Program-made: the position numbers and the translations under genes
Notes under the pieces: model-generated
What the model was told of the DNA's origin: nothing
Database searches by the model: none
The model's input: the letters and a program-made list of their open reading frames with translations, nothing else
Source of the DNA: JBFMCC01 sp034435275
GTDB taxonomy: Bacteria; Chloroflexota; Anaerolineae; Anaerolineales; Villigracilaceae
Length of the DNA stretch: 62,594 bases
Direction: 5' to 3'
Assembly: GCA_034435275.1 (NCBI GenBank)
Contig: DAOTXP010000027.1
Coordinates: 1 to 62,594 of the forward strand
Shown: one piece after another, positions 24,138-32,147 of the stretch
Numbering within the stretch: position 1 is the first letter of the stretch
Layout: every line of letters begins with the position of its first letter

Positions 24138-24815
24138 ATGGATACTCGTTCCCAAATTTCCATTCGGACCAAGAAGCTGGGCGTCCTCATCCGCGACGCG
24201 CGCACGGCCTCGCGTATGAAGGTCAAGGAATGTGCCGATGCCATTGGGGTGACCAGCGGCGTGTTCAAGTCCTATGAAAGCGGCCGCCGCGCCCCGTCCC
24301 TGCCCGAACTCGAAGTGCTGGTCTTCTTCCTGAAACTTCCCATCAGTCACTTCTGGGGCAGGGAGGCCATCTCCGACGACGCATCCCCCACCGAAACGCT
24401 GGATGTGCCCCTGCTCATGTCCCTGCGCCATCGCATGATTGGCGCGTTACTGCGCCAGGAACGCATGAACGCCAGCATCTCCGTCAAGGCGCTTTCCGAA
24501 AAGACGGGAATTTCCTCCGCCCGCATCAAGAACTATGAACTGGGCGAGAGGCCCATCCCTCTGCCCGATCTCGAAGCCATGCTGGCCGCGCTGGGAAGCC
24601 CCATCGAAAACTTCTTCGATTCGAGCGGCCCGGTGGGGCAGTGGATGACCGAGCAGAAGGCCATCCGCGATTTCCTCAAACTGCCGCCCGAACTGCGCGC
24701 CTTCGCCTCCCGCCCGGTCAACATCCCTTATCTCGAACTGGCGCGGAAACTCAGCAGTATGTCCACCGAAAAACTCCGCTCCGTGGCCGAAGGCCTGCTC
24801 GATATTACGTTCTAA
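24138..24815 (+). CDS. transcriptional regulator with two XRE-type HTH domains
   Basis: 225 aa. Two tandem Cro/CI-type HTHs: about residues 15-70 (MKVKECADAIGVTSGVFKSYESG) and 97-155 (ISVKALSEKTGISSARIKNYELG). The C-terminal 60 residues are helical and end in a leucine-rich segment. Having both HTHs in one chain suggests binding to a long or paired operator. It heads the next gene run (TPR, GNAT, V4R, V4R, hydrolase) with overlaps or gaps of a few bases, and is the natural candidate to control it. Confidence 0.9.
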   Translation: MDTRSQISIRTKKLGVLIRDARTASRMKVKECADAIGVTSGVFKSYESGRRAPSLPELEVLVFFLKLPISHFWGREAISDDASPTETLDVPLLMSLRHRMIGALLRQERMNASISVKALSEKTGISSARIKNYELGERPIPLPDLEAMLAALGSPIENFFDSSGPVGQWMTEQKAIRDFLKLPPELRAFASRPVNIPYLELARKLSSMSTEKLRSVAEGLLDITF

Positions 24816-24817
24816 CC

Positions 24818-25339
24818 ATGTCCCCCGAACCGCATCAACTTGCCGAGGAGGGCAGGCGCGCCTTTGCAGACGGCCGCTTCGCGGAGGCCGCGCGCCTGTT
24901 CGAACAGGCCGCCGAAGGATTCACCCTTGGACGCGACGGCTTGCACGCGGCCGAGATGCGCAACAATCTCAGCGTCACCTTGTTGCAGGATAAAAAACCG
25001 CAGCAGGCCCTGGACGCCGCGGCCGGGACCGATAAAATTTTCGAGGCCGCGTCCGACGTGAAACGTCAGGCCATGGCGCTCGGCAACCAGGCCGCCGCGC
25101 TGGAAGCGCTGGGAAGACTCGACCAGGCCCTGCAGTTATACGAGCGCGCCGCCGAACTCTTCGCCAATGCGCGCGAAGGCGACCTGCGCTCCATGGTGCT
25201 CAAATCCGCTGCGGCCATCCGCCTGCGCCAGGGTAAAGTGACCGAATCCGCCATGAAAATGCTTGGCTCGCTCAACGCGGTCGAAAAACCGACGCTTCTC
25301 CAGCGCATCCTGAAATTCTTCCTGCGCCTGCGCTCATGA
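24818..25339 (+). CDS. TPR-repeat protein, 173 aa
   Basis: Three to four TPR-like helix pairs (residues about 5-130), for example GRRAFADGRFAEAARLFEQA and GNQAAALEALGRLDQALQLY. The C-terminus is basic and hydrophobic (LQRILKFFLRLRS), perhaps membrane-touching. It starts 2 bp after the HTH gene's stop, and its stop overlaps the ATG of the GNAT gene (ATGA). It is presumably a scaffold protein; the partner is unknown. Confidence 0.82.
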   Translation: MSPEPHQLAEEGRRAFADGRFAEAARLFEQAAEGFTLGRDGLHAAEMRNNLSVTLLQDKKPQQALDAAAGTDKIFEAASDVKRQAMALGNQAAALEALGRLDQALQLYERAAELFANAREGDLRSMVLKSAAAIRLRQGKVTESAMKMLGSLNAVEKPTLLQRILKFFLRLRS

Positions 25340-26193
25340 TTGCTCTCCACCTCCAGACACGCCCGGCCCTCGCCAGCGATTATCAATCCCTCTCCAATCT
25401 GATCTTTTTCGAGTCGCACGTCCACCGCCACCTCGACTGGCGCAGTCCGCTGGACTGGCTGGGACATCCCTTCTACTGGGTCATCGAAGAGGGCGGACGC
25501 GTCACTGCCGCGCTGGCCTGCCCCACCGACCCGCGCGATGTTGCATGGATCCGCCTCTTCGTCCACGAGGCGCGCCTGCCCCTGCGCGAGGCTTGGCAAC
25601 TGCTATGGGCCGCGGCGCAGAATACGATCCGCGCCGCGGGCGGCGCCACGGTCGCGGCCATCGTCATGCAACGCTGGCTGGAAGCACCCCTGCTCGAAAA
25701 CGGATTTGCCAACCCGCAGGACATCGTTATGCTCGAATGGAACAGCCGCCCGCTCGCGCCGCTCCCACCGGTGGACAGGCTGGCGATTCGCCCGATGACT
25801 ACCGCCGACCTGCCCGCCATCGCCGAGACCGACGCGGACGCGTTCGCTCCCCTGTGGCACAACTCCTTCGAGTCGCTTGGACGCGCCTTCGGCCAGTCGC
25901 TGTATGCGACCGTGGCCGAAATGGATGGGCGCGTGGCGGGCTACCAACTGTCCACCGGGCACGCGGCCGGGGCGCACCTCGCCCGGCTTGCGGTCCGAAA
26001 AGAAGCGCAAGGAAAACGTATTGGGACCGCGCTGGTCTGGGATCTGATGAGTTTTCTGAGACGGCGCAATATCGCCCGTCTGACCGTCAACACACAAAAC
26101 GATAATCACACCTCGCTGGCGCTGTATCAACGCATCGGCTTTCTTCGCACCGGCGAACAGTTCCCGGTCTACACGTTTCGAGTCGGAGGCTGA
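25336..26193 (+). CDS. GNAT-family N-acetyltransferase (two GNAT-like halves)
   Basis: 285 aa. The C-terminal half (about 150-285) has the acetyl-CoA motif RLAVRKEAQGKRIGTALVWD (Q/R-x-x-G-x-G/A) and the NDNHTSLALYQRIGF motif B. The N-terminal half has a similar size and secondary-structure pattern but no acetyl-CoA loop, so the protein looks like a tandem GNAT with one degenerate domain. Its ATG overlaps the TPR stop. Substrate unknown. Confidence 0.85.
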   Translation: MIALHLQTRPALASDYQSLSNLIFFESHVHRHLDWRSPLDWLGHPFYWVIEEGGRVTAALACPTDPRDVAWIRLFVHEARLPLREAWQLLWAAAQNTIRAAGGATVAAIVMQRWLEAPLLENGFANPQDIVMLEWNSRPLAPLPPVDRLAIRPMTTADLPAIAETDADAFAPLWHNSFESLGRAFGQSLYATVAEMDGRVAGYQLSTGHAAGAHLARLAVRKEAQGKRIGTALVWDLMSFLRRRNIARLTVNTQNDNHTSLALYQRIGFLRTGEQFPVYTFRVGG

Positions 26194-26194
26194 G

Positions 26195-26815
26195 ATGGCC
26201 AGAGAAGATGCAGTCATCGTCAACGCGCTGGTGCGGCAGGCGCTCATCGCCGCGCAGGAAGTGATGGGCGAGAACGGTCTGAACGCCGTCCTGCGCGCGA
26301 GCGGGCTGGAGCAGTTCATCGGCAATCTTCCGCCCGACGACTTGAAGCCCTCCATTCCCGCCTCGGCCTATGCGCGTCTGAACGCGGCCATCGAGGAGTT
26401 CTACGGCCGCGGCGGGCGCGGCATGTTGCGACGCATCGGCAAGGCTTCGTTTCAATATGCGGTGCGCGAGCAGGCCGCCCTGCTGGGAATCGCGGGCGCG
26501 GCGCTCAAACTCCTGCCCGAGAAACAGCGCATCAAGTTCATCCTCAACAGCATGGTCAGCGCGCTCAAGAAGAGCAATCCGCAGGTGGAAGCCCGGGTGG
26601 AGGAAAGCGGCGACCGCGTGGCTTACATTGAATCCACCTGCGCCATCTGCCACAGTCGCGAGAGCCAGGAGGCGATCTGTCATTTGTATGTCGGCTCGAT
26701 CGGCGAAGCGGTGCAGTGGGCCACGGGACACGCACACGAGATCATCGAAACGCACTGCCTTGCGAAGGGCGACCCCTATTGCCGCTTCGAAGTGGGAGAC
26801 GCGAAGGATGCATGA
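26195..26815 (+). CDS. V4R (4-vinyl reductase)-like small-molecule-binding protein A
   Basis: 206 aa. The C-terminal half has the V4R layout: CAICHSR, then AICHLYVGSIGEAVQWATG, then ETHCLAKGDPYCRFEV. The Cys residues around GSIGEAVQW and GDPYCRF match the predicted metal/ligand-binding positions of V4R domains (as in BchJ and BldD-linked sensors). The N-terminal half is helical (Heme NO-binding-like topology). It starts 1 bp after the GNAT stop and overlaps V4R protein B by 8 bp. It probably senses a hydrocarbon-like ligand; this is family-level inference. Confidence 0.75.
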   Translation: MAREDAVIVNALVRQALIAAQEVMGENGLNAVLRASGLEQFIGNLPPDDLKPSIPASAYARLNAAIEEFYGRGGRGMLRRIGKASFQYAVREQAALLGIAGAALKLLPEKQRIKFILNSMVSALKKSNPQVEARVEESGDRVAYIESTCAICHSRESQEAICHLYVGSIGEAVQWATGHAHEIIETHCLAKGDPYCRFEVGDAKDA

Positions 26816-27410
26816 GGCTCCCGCGGCCTTCCCGCCGCGCCTGCTGAGGACCTTCATCGCGACTCTGGCCAACGAACTCGGCGCGGACAACCTAATGGCC
26901 GTGCTCGACAAGGCCAGCCTGCCCGCTTCATGGGCGGACCTCGAAGCCGTGGCCCGTTTCGACGCCGCCGCGGCCGGGCGGGCGTATGCCGGTCTCCAAC
27001 AGGCGGTGCGGACGGTCTATGGCCGCGGCGCGCGCGGGATTTTGCTTCGCGTGGGCAATGGATTGTGGCGCAAGTTGTTGAACGACGGCGGGCTGAGCGT
27101 TAAAGCGCAGGCCGCGCTGGTGAAGGGACTGCCCGCCCGCGCGGCACGCAAGCTCGCGCTGGACCTGCTGGCGAAACTGCTCTCCTCGAAGCCGGGCGAC
27201 GTCACCGTGCATACCCTCGACCTCGACCTGCTGTTCGTTGACCACGCCGCGCCCACTGCCAATGGTCAGCACAGCGACGGGCCGATCTGCTGGGTGACGC
27301 TCGGTCTGATCCGCGAGGCGCTTCACTGGGCGACCGGCCGCGATTACGACATCACGGAAACCAGCTGCCGCGCCCTCGGCGCGCAAACCTGTGAATTCAA
27401 GATTGTGTAG
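26808..27410 (+). CDS. V4R-like protein B, paralogue with fewer cysteines
   Basis: 200 aa, alignable end to end with the preceding protein: AGLQQAVRTVYGRGARGILLRVGNG corresponds to AAIEEFYGRGGRGMLRRIGKA, and GLIREALHWATG ... ETSCRALGAQTCEF to GSIGEAVQWATG ... ETHCLAKGDPYCRF. The CxxC pair in front is missing, so it may bind a different ligand or no metal. The two genes are a tandem duplication in one operon and could form a heterodimer. Confidence 0.75.
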   Translation: MHEAPAAFPPRLLRTFIATLANELGADNLMAVLDKASLPASWADLEAVARFDAAAAGRAYAGLQQAVRTVYGRGARGILLRVGNGLWRKLLNDGGLSVKAQAALVKGLPARAARKLALDLLAKLLSSKPGDVTVHTLDLDLLFVDHAAPTANGQHSDGPICWVTLGLIREALHWATGRDYDITETSCRALGAQTCEFKIV

Positions 27411-27427
27411 ATATGGGAGAAGGGCTC

Positions 27428-28270
27428 ATGAAGACGTTTGAATGGAAATGGAAATCGGCCGATGGCCTCGAAATGTTCGCTCGCGGCTGGGCTCCTGAAG
27501 GGAACCCGAAAGGAGCCGTCTGCCTCGTGCATGGGTTGGGCGAACACATTGGGCGCTACGAACATGTAGGTGCGGCCTTCGCCGCGGCAGGATACGCCCT
27601 GCTCGGCTTCGACCTGCGCGGACACGGCCAGTCGGGCGGGCGGCGCGGCCACGCACCTTCGCTGGAAGCCTTCTTCAACGATATTGACGACTTCGTACGC
27701 GGGGCGGAGGCTCGTTATCCATCCGCGCCTCGTTTCCTCTATGGCCACAGTCTGGGAGGCTTGTTGTCGCTTTCATATGGCTTGTCGCGCAAAGTGAATG
27801 TGCACGGCATGATCGTCTCCTCGCCGGGCCTGCGGACAGCCATCCATGAGCAGAAATCCAAATTGATTCTCGCAAAACTGCTGGGTTCCATCGCGCCGAC
27901 CATCACTTTGGCAAGCGAACTGGCAACCGAGCACCTCAGCCGTGATCCGCACGTGGTGAGGGATTATGTCAACGATCCGCTGGTGCATGACCGGATCACA
28001 ACCGGGTTCGGGCGCGCCGGGCTGAAAGCCACGGACCTCGCGTTCGAGCGCGCCGCGCAGTTCCCTGTCCCCCTGCTGTTGGTCTATTGTTCGGCGGACC
28101 AGATCGCCTTCCCGCGCGGGAGCGAGGAGTTTGCGCGTCTCGTGCCGCAGGGACGGGTCACGCTGAAGCGATACGAGGGTCTGTATCACGAACCGCATAA
28201 CGAGCCGGAGAAGGCGGAGGTTCTGAAGGATTACGTTCAGTGGCTGGATGAACAGGTTAAGAAAAAATAA
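27428..28270 (+). CDS. alpha/beta hydrolase (monoacylglycerol-lipase-like)
   Basis: 280 aa. Oxyanion region VHGLGEHIGRYEHV, then FDLRGHGQSGG and the nucleophile elbow YGHSLGGLLSL (Ser about residue 107), an Asp in LVYCSADQIAFP and a late His in LYHEPHNEPE complete the triad. The HGxGEHxxRY pattern is typical of Serine aminopeptidase S33 / monoglyceride lipases. The ATG used has GGAGAAGG upstream; an in-frame ATG at 27413 contains that RBS. Cytoplasmic, no signal. Confidence 0.9.
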   Translation: MKTFEWKWKSADGLEMFARGWAPEGNPKGAVCLVHGLGEHIGRYEHVGAAFAAAGYALLGFDLRGHGQSGGRRGHAPSLEAFFNDIDDFVRGAEARYPSAPRFLYGHSLGGLLSLSYGLSRKVNVHGMIVSSPGLRTAIHEQKSKLILAKLLGSIAPTITLASELATEHLSRDPHVVRDYVNDPLVHDRITTGFGRAGLKATDLAFERAAQFPVPLLLVYCSADQIAFPRGSEEFARLVPQGRVTLKRYEGLYHEPHNEPEKAEVLKDYVQWLDEQVKKK

Positions 28271-28287
28271 GCAATCCCGTTCCCGTC

Positions 28288-28316
28288 TGGACAAAACGAT
28301 TTGAACGTGGCACAAT
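28288..28316 (+). promoter_or_regulatory. promoter of DsbA-like gene 1
   Basis: TGGACA (28288-28293), 17-bp spacer, CACAAT (28311-28316). The spacer and surroundings (GATTTGAACGTGG) are nearly the same as in front of the second DsbA-like gene. Confidence 0.7.
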
Positions 28317-28350
28317 CCTCCAACTTTACCGAAAGGAGAGAGGAAAACAA

Positions 28351-29094
28351 ATGCTGCAGAAAGACGGGAAGAGTAAACGCCAGCAGCTGCGCGAGAAACG
28401 CCGCCGTGAACAACAGCGCGGACGACTGTTTGGCATTGGCTTTATGGTGATCGGCGCGCTGGCGGTCGCCGCCTTTTTTGTTGTCCCGAATCTCAAGCCG
28501 GTGGACATCGCCGACTTCACCACATACGAGCGCCCGCAGGCGGATGCCAACAAGACCGGCGACCCCAATGCCCCCATCACCATTACGGAATATTCCGATT
28601 ATCAGTGCCCGTTCTGTAAACGGTTTGCCGATAGCACCGAGCGGCAATTGATCGAAACGTACGTTGCGAGCGGCAAGGTATATTTCGTCTACCGCTCGTT
28701 CGGCCAGTTCATCGGCCCGGAATCCCAGGCCGCGGCGGAGGCTTCCTATTGTGCCGGTGACCAGAACAAGTTCTGGGAATACCATGATCTGCTATTTGCG
28801 AACCACACCGGCGAGAATGTGGGCGATTACACGGACCGCAAACTACTGGCCTTCGCCGATGCGCTGGGGCTGGATATGGACGCCTTCCGTTCCTGTTACA
28901 ACGGCGGCAAGTACAGCGACGCGGTGGACCAGGACGCCCGGGACGGCCTGACCGCGAACATCCAGGCCACCCCATCCTTTGTGTTGTCCTATGTGGTCAA
29001 CGGCGAGGCGCGGACACGCATGATCGAAGGCGCGCAGTCGTTCGAATTTTTCCAGCAGGAAATCGAGGCGGCACTGGCCGAGATCGGGCAATAA
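28351..29094 (+). CDS. membrane-anchored DsbA-like thiol oxidoreductase 1
   Basis: 247 aa. A very basic N-terminus (KDGKSKRQQLREKRRREQQR) precedes one membrane segment (residues about 28-47, signal anchor), then a thioredoxin-like domain with CPFC at residues 86-89 (YSDYQCPFCKRFAD) and the cis-Pro loop QATPSFVL. The DsbA_4-type fold acts outside the membrane in making or isomerising disulfides. It has its own promoter and a strong terminator. A paralogue follows 128 bp downstream. Confidence 0.92.
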   Translation: MLQKDGKSKRQQLREKRRREQQRGRLFGIGFMVIGALAVAAFFVVPNLKPVDIADFTTYERPQADANKTGDPNAPITITEYSDYQCPFCKRFADSTERQLIETYVASGKVYFVYRSFGQFIGPESQAAAEASYCAGDQNKFWEYHDLLFANHTGENVGDYTDRKLLAFADALGLDMDAFRSCYNGGKYSDAVDQDARDGLTANIQATPSFVLSYVVNGEARTRMIEGAQSFEFFQQEIEAALAEIGQ

Positions 29095-29112
29095 CGCGCA
29101 GTCTGAAGACGC

Positions 29113-29147
29113 AGGACGTTCCCATTGCGGAACGTCCTTTTTATTTT
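29113..29147 (+). terminator. rho-independent terminator after DsbA-like gene 1
   Basis: Perfect 10-bp stem AGGACGTTCC / GGAACGTCCT with loop CATTGC, followed by TTTTATTTT. Confidence 0.92.
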
Positions 29148-29156
29148 GCCTTCGGC

Positions 29157-29185
29157 TGGACAAAATGGTTTGAACGTGGCACAAT
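29157..29185 (+). promoter_or_regulatory. promoter of DsbA-like gene 2
   Basis: TGGACA (29157-29162), 17-bp spacer, CACAAT (29180-29185). It repeats the promoter of gene 1 with the same spacing and two differences in the spacer. Confidence 0.7.
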
Positions 29186-29222
29186 CACCCTCTGATTCCA
29201 AACGGAGAGGACACCAAACCAC

Positions 29223-29972
29223 ATGCCACAAAAAGATGGGAAGAGCAAGCGCCAGCAAATTCGCGAAAAGCGCCGACGCGAACGCCAGCGCGAGCGGCTG
29301 ACCAGCATTGGCCTCATCGTTATCGGCGCGGTGATTCTGGCGGGGTTGTTCATTTACCCCAATCTCAAACCGGTGGAGTTCGTTGCGATCACTCCAAAAG
29401 CATATCCACTGGCGGACATGAACACCATGGGCGACCCGGACGCGCCGGTCAAATTGGAGGTGTGGGAGGACTTTCAATGCCCCGCCTGCAAAAATTTCAG
29501 CAGTGACACCGAGCCCTTGCTGATCGAGAATTACATCGCCACAGGCAAGGTTTATTATGTCTTTCACCATTACCCCTTCATTGACGATGGTGCGACGGGA
29601 AAGGAATCCGACCAGGCCGCCAACGCCAGCATGTGCGCGGCCGAGCAGGGACAATTCTGGAACTATAAAGAGATTCTGTTCGCGAACTGGGACGGAGAAA
29701 ACATGGGCTCGTTCACAGACCGCCGCCTGACCGCCTTTGCCGAATCCCTCGGGCTGGACATGGGCCAGTTCAGGCGGTGCTTCAACGAGAATACCTACCA
29801 GGATCAAATCGAACAGGATTACAATGACGGTCTCGCCCTCGGCGTGATGAGCACCCCCTCCATTTTCGTGGACGGCGTATTGGTGGAATATCCCGATAAC
29901 CCGCGGCTCGTCCCCACCTATGAAAATATCGCGGCGGCCATCGAGGCCGCGCTGGCCGCGACCGATCAGTAG
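29223..29972 (+). CDS. membrane-anchored DsbA-like thiol oxidoreductase 2
   Basis: 249 aa, paralogue of the preceding protein with the same plan: basic KDGKSKRQQIREKRRRERQR head, one membrane anchor, thioredoxin fold. The active site is CPAC at residues 86-89 instead of CPFC, and the cis-Pro loop is MSTPSIFV. The change in the CxxC dipeptide suggests a different redox potential or partner. It is flanked by its own promoter and by a terminator that may work on both strands. Confidence 0.92.
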   Translation: MPQKDGKSKRQQIREKRRRERQRERLTSIGLIVIGAVILAGLFIYPNLKPVEFVAITPKAYPLADMNTMGDPDAPVKLEVWEDFQCPACKNFSSDTEPLLIENYIATGKVYYVFHHYPFIDDGATGKESDQAANASMCAAEQGQFWNYKEILFANWDGENMGSFTDRRLTAFAESLGLDMGQFRRCFNENTYQDQIEQDYNDGLALGVMSTPSIFVDGVLVEYPDNPRLVPTYENIAAAIEAALAATDQ

Positions 29973-29990
29973 CAGGCTGTGACGGTAACA

Positions 29991-30023
29991 AAAAGGACGC
30001 TCTCACGCATGGAGCGTCCTTTT
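29991..30023. terminator. bidirectional-type terminator between DsbA-like gene 2 and the DUF554 gene
   Basis: Perfect 12-bp stem AAAAGGACGCTC / GAGCGTCCTTTT with a 9-nt loop. T-runs occur on both strands, so it can end the plus-strand dsbA-like transcript and the opposing minus-strand transcript. Confidence 0.85.
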
Positions 30024-30131
30024 GATTCCCGCACGTCTTTCTTACAAACCGATGTTACGCACCGTCTCGAAGATTGGACGAAAATCCAGGAGGATTTGCG
30101 GGAACCTTCGGGACGTTCTTCGTAAGGTGAG

Positions 30132-30854
30132 TCACGAGAAGAGACTCAGCACCCAGACGATCAGCGGTGCGGCCGCCAGCGCCGGCAGGAAGTTGCCCAC
30201 GCGGATCGGTTTGATCTCCAGCAGACTGCTGACTGCCAGACCGATCAGGATGACGCCGCCGGTGGCGGTCATCTCCAGGATCATCGGGTTGTCCGCCGCG
30301 ACCGCTCCCCCCGCGAACGCGCCGAACTGCGCCGCGGCCAGGCTGAGCCCGCCCTGGAAAATCAGGATGGTCAGCGTGGAGAACAGCACGCCCACGCCCA
30401 GCGTGGAGGCGAAGGCCAGCGATGCGAATCCGTCCAGCACGGACTTGACCGCTAGCAGGCTGTAATCGCCGGTCAGGCCGTCCTGGATCGAGCCGAGGAT
30501 GGTCATGGGGCCGATGCAGAACAGCAGGGAAGTGGTCAGGAAACCGCGGATGAAACGCGCCGAGCCTTCGGCCGAATCGTCGCGGGCGAAGCGTTTTTCG
30601 AGCGCCGCGCCCAGGCTGTGCAGTCCATCCTCGATGCGCCACCATTCGCCCAGCAGCGTGCCGATCAACAGCGCGCCCAGTACGATGAGTGGGTTTTGCG
30701 TCTTGAGGAACATTTGCAGTCCCATTGCGGCGGTGAACAGACCCATGCCCGCCACGACGGTCTGCTTCAACCGTTCGGGGATGCGCGCCCCGAAGAACAT
30801 CCCGAGTGTGCCGCCGATGAAGACGGTGATGATGTTGAGGAGGGTACCGGTCAT
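30132..30854 (-). CDS. DUF554 family membrane protein (YdfK/YqgA-like)
   Basis: 240 aa with about seven hydrophobic segments. The family motifs GTLLNIITVFIGGTLGMFFG at the start, GLFTAAMGLQM and FCIGPMTILGSIQDGLTGD in the middle are clear. It is an inner membrane protein of unknown function, sometimes suggested to be a transporter. It lies 15 bp after the adenosyltransferase gene and shares its transcript. Confidence 0.92.
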   Translation of the reverse strand: MTGTLLNIITVFIGGTLGMFFGARIPERLKQTVVAGMGLFTAAMGLQMFLKTQNPLIVLGALLIGTLLGEWWRIEDGLHSLGAALEKRFARDDSAEGSARFIRGFLTTSLLFCIGPMTILGSIQDGLTGDYSLLAVKSVLDGFASLAFASTLGVGVLFSTLTILIFQGGLSLAAAQFGAFAGGAVAADNPMILEMTATGGVILIGLAVSSLLEIKPIRVGNFLPALAAAPLIVWVLSLFS

Positions 30855-30869
30855 TTTGTTTCTCGGCGA

Positions 30870-31415
30870 TCAGTCTTTCGCAAGAGTTGTATTCTTTCCC
30901 GCGGCCTCGTTCTCGATCAATTCCAGTACGAAACACAACGACGATAATCGATTCAGGTAGCGTTGCAGTTCGAGGTTTTTGATCTCGCCCGAGTCGAACA
31001 ATTCCACCACGCGCCGTTCCGCGCGGCGGACGACCGTCCGCGCGAGGGAAAAGGCCGCGCCGGCCGGGCTGTCGCCCGGCAGGATGAATTCTTTTGGCAG
31101 GGTCACGCTTCTGCCCAAAGAGTCCGTCTGTGTTTCGAGCCAGGCCACGCGCGCCGCGTCGATGGCGTGGAATTGCGCCGCGTTTTCGGGCGGCGCGGCG
31201 ACTTCGGCCATCAGGCGGTACAGGTCACGCTGGATCTCGGTCACGAGCGGCCCACAGCGCGGGTCACGCGCCGAGGCGCGCGCCAGGCCCAGGGTCGCGC
31301 TGGCCTCGTCGAGCGCGCCCAGCGCCTCCATGCGCGGATGCGTCTTCGAGACGCGTCCCTCGCCGAGCAGGCCGGTCGTCCCGTCGTCGCCCTTGCGGGT
31401 ATAGAACGAAGACAT
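30870..31415 (-). CDS. PduO-type cob(I)alamin adenosyltransferase
   Basis: 181 aa. The N-terminal ATP-binding motif FYTRKGDDGTTGLLGEGRVSK is diagnostic, followed by GALDEASATLGLARA, the ILPGDSPAGAAFSLARTVVRRAER signature region and the C-terminal LNRLSSLCFVLE helix. It adenosylates cob(I)alamin to make coenzyme B12. It is the first gene of a two-gene minus-strand operon. A TATAAT lies exactly 6 nt before its ATG, so the mRNA is probably leaderless. Confidence 0.94.
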   Translation of the reverse strand: MSSFYTRKGDDGTTGLLGEGRVSKTHPRMEALGALDEASATLGLARASARDPRCGPLVTEIQRDLYRLMAEVAAPPENAAQFHAIDAARVAWLETQTDSLGRSVTLPKEFILPGDSPAGAAFSLARTVVRRAERRVVELFDSGEIKNLELQRYLNRLSSLCFVLELIENEAAGKNTTLAKD

Positions 31416-31421
31416 GCGGCC

Positions 31422-31427
31422 ATTATA
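31422..31427 (-). promoter_or_regulatory. leaderless -10 of the adenosyltransferase gene
   Basis: On the minus strand TATAAT-GGCCGC-ATG. The spacing of 6 nt matches the divergent promoter 16 bp away. Confidence 0.65.
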
Positions 31428-31442
31428 TCAGCCGCAATGGCG

Positions 31443-31448
31443 TATAAT
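31443..31448 (+). promoter_or_regulatory. leaderless -10 of the Het-C-like gene
   Basis: TATAAT-CCGCCC-ATG on the plus strand, divergent to the preceding element. The two -10 boxes face away from each other with overlapping upstream regions, so the genes may be reciprocally controlled. Confidence 0.65.
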
Positions 31449-31454
31449 CCGCCC

Positions 31455-32117
31455 ATGCTTGCCGCCTATCACACCGCCATCACGCGCCGCGCACTCGAGT
31501 CTCACTTCGGCCGCGCCGCGCTGACGAACATCATCAAGGCCAACCTGCGGCAGGACTCTTTGGCCGGGCTGATCGGCCATCCCGAGTACCATTTCGACGA
31601 TAATTCCTTTGAGGCAAGCCGCGCATACATGGAGGAGCAACGCGGCATGATTCCCGCTTCGCTCTTGCGCGGCGAGGCCGGGGCCGCGCACGCCGCGTTT
31701 GGCAGACTGCTCCATACCGCGCAGGATTTCTACGCCCATACGGATTATGTCGCCCGCTGGCTGGCGCGCTTCGACGCTGCGGCGCCTCCACCCCCGTCCG
31801 AAATTGATGCCGTTGACCCCGGCCTGTTCTCCAGCCCGCACCTTCGCTCTGGCAGAGTGAATTATGTGTTGGAGGTGCTCGTCCTCCTGCCCGGCCTTAG
31901 GGGGCTCATCCTGCCTCATATGGCCGCGGACTCACACGCTCGCATGAATTTGGATTCGCCTGCCAGCAGTCCGCTCTTCGAGTATGCCTTCGAGGCCGCG
32001 GTGAAACGGACGGTGTATGAGTTCGAGCAGGTCAAAGTACAATTGGCGGATGAACTCTTGGAGCGCTTCTTGCATCGTACCGCGACATCCATGCCGCCCG
32101 CAGATTTTGCGAGATAA
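31455..32117 (+). CDS. Het-C / zinc-dependent phospholipase-like hydrolase
   Basis: 220 aa. Helical, His/Asp-rich motifs in order: HTAITRRALESHFG, HPEYHFDD, LLHTAQDFYAHTDYVARW and HMAADSHARMNLD. The LLHTxQDFYAHxxxV motif is that of Het-C and related zinc-dependent phospholipase C / P1-nuclease folds, with His/Asp placed to bind two or three zinc ions. No signal peptide is present, so it should act in the cytoplasm, unlike secreted phospholipases. The start is chosen by the leaderless promoter. Function is uncertain. Confidence 0.65.
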   Translation: MLAAYHTAITRRALESHFGRAALTNIIKANLRQDSLAGLIGHPEYHFDDNSFEASRAYMEEQRGMIPASLLRGEAGAAHAAFGRLLHTAQDFYAHTDYVARWLARFDAAAPPPPSEIDAVDPGLFSSPHLRSGRVNYVLEVLVLLPGLRGLILPHMAADSHARMNLDSPASSPLFEYAFEAAVKRTVYEFEQVKVQLADELLERFLHRTATSMPPADFAR

Positions 32118-32147
32118 ATCTCGCGGTACGTCTGACTTCGATTAACC

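Noticed and set aside
26457..26807. Upstream extension of V4R protein B in another frame of protein A
   Set aside because: The added sequence is Arg/Ser-rich out-of-frame translation of protein A; homology begins at 26808.
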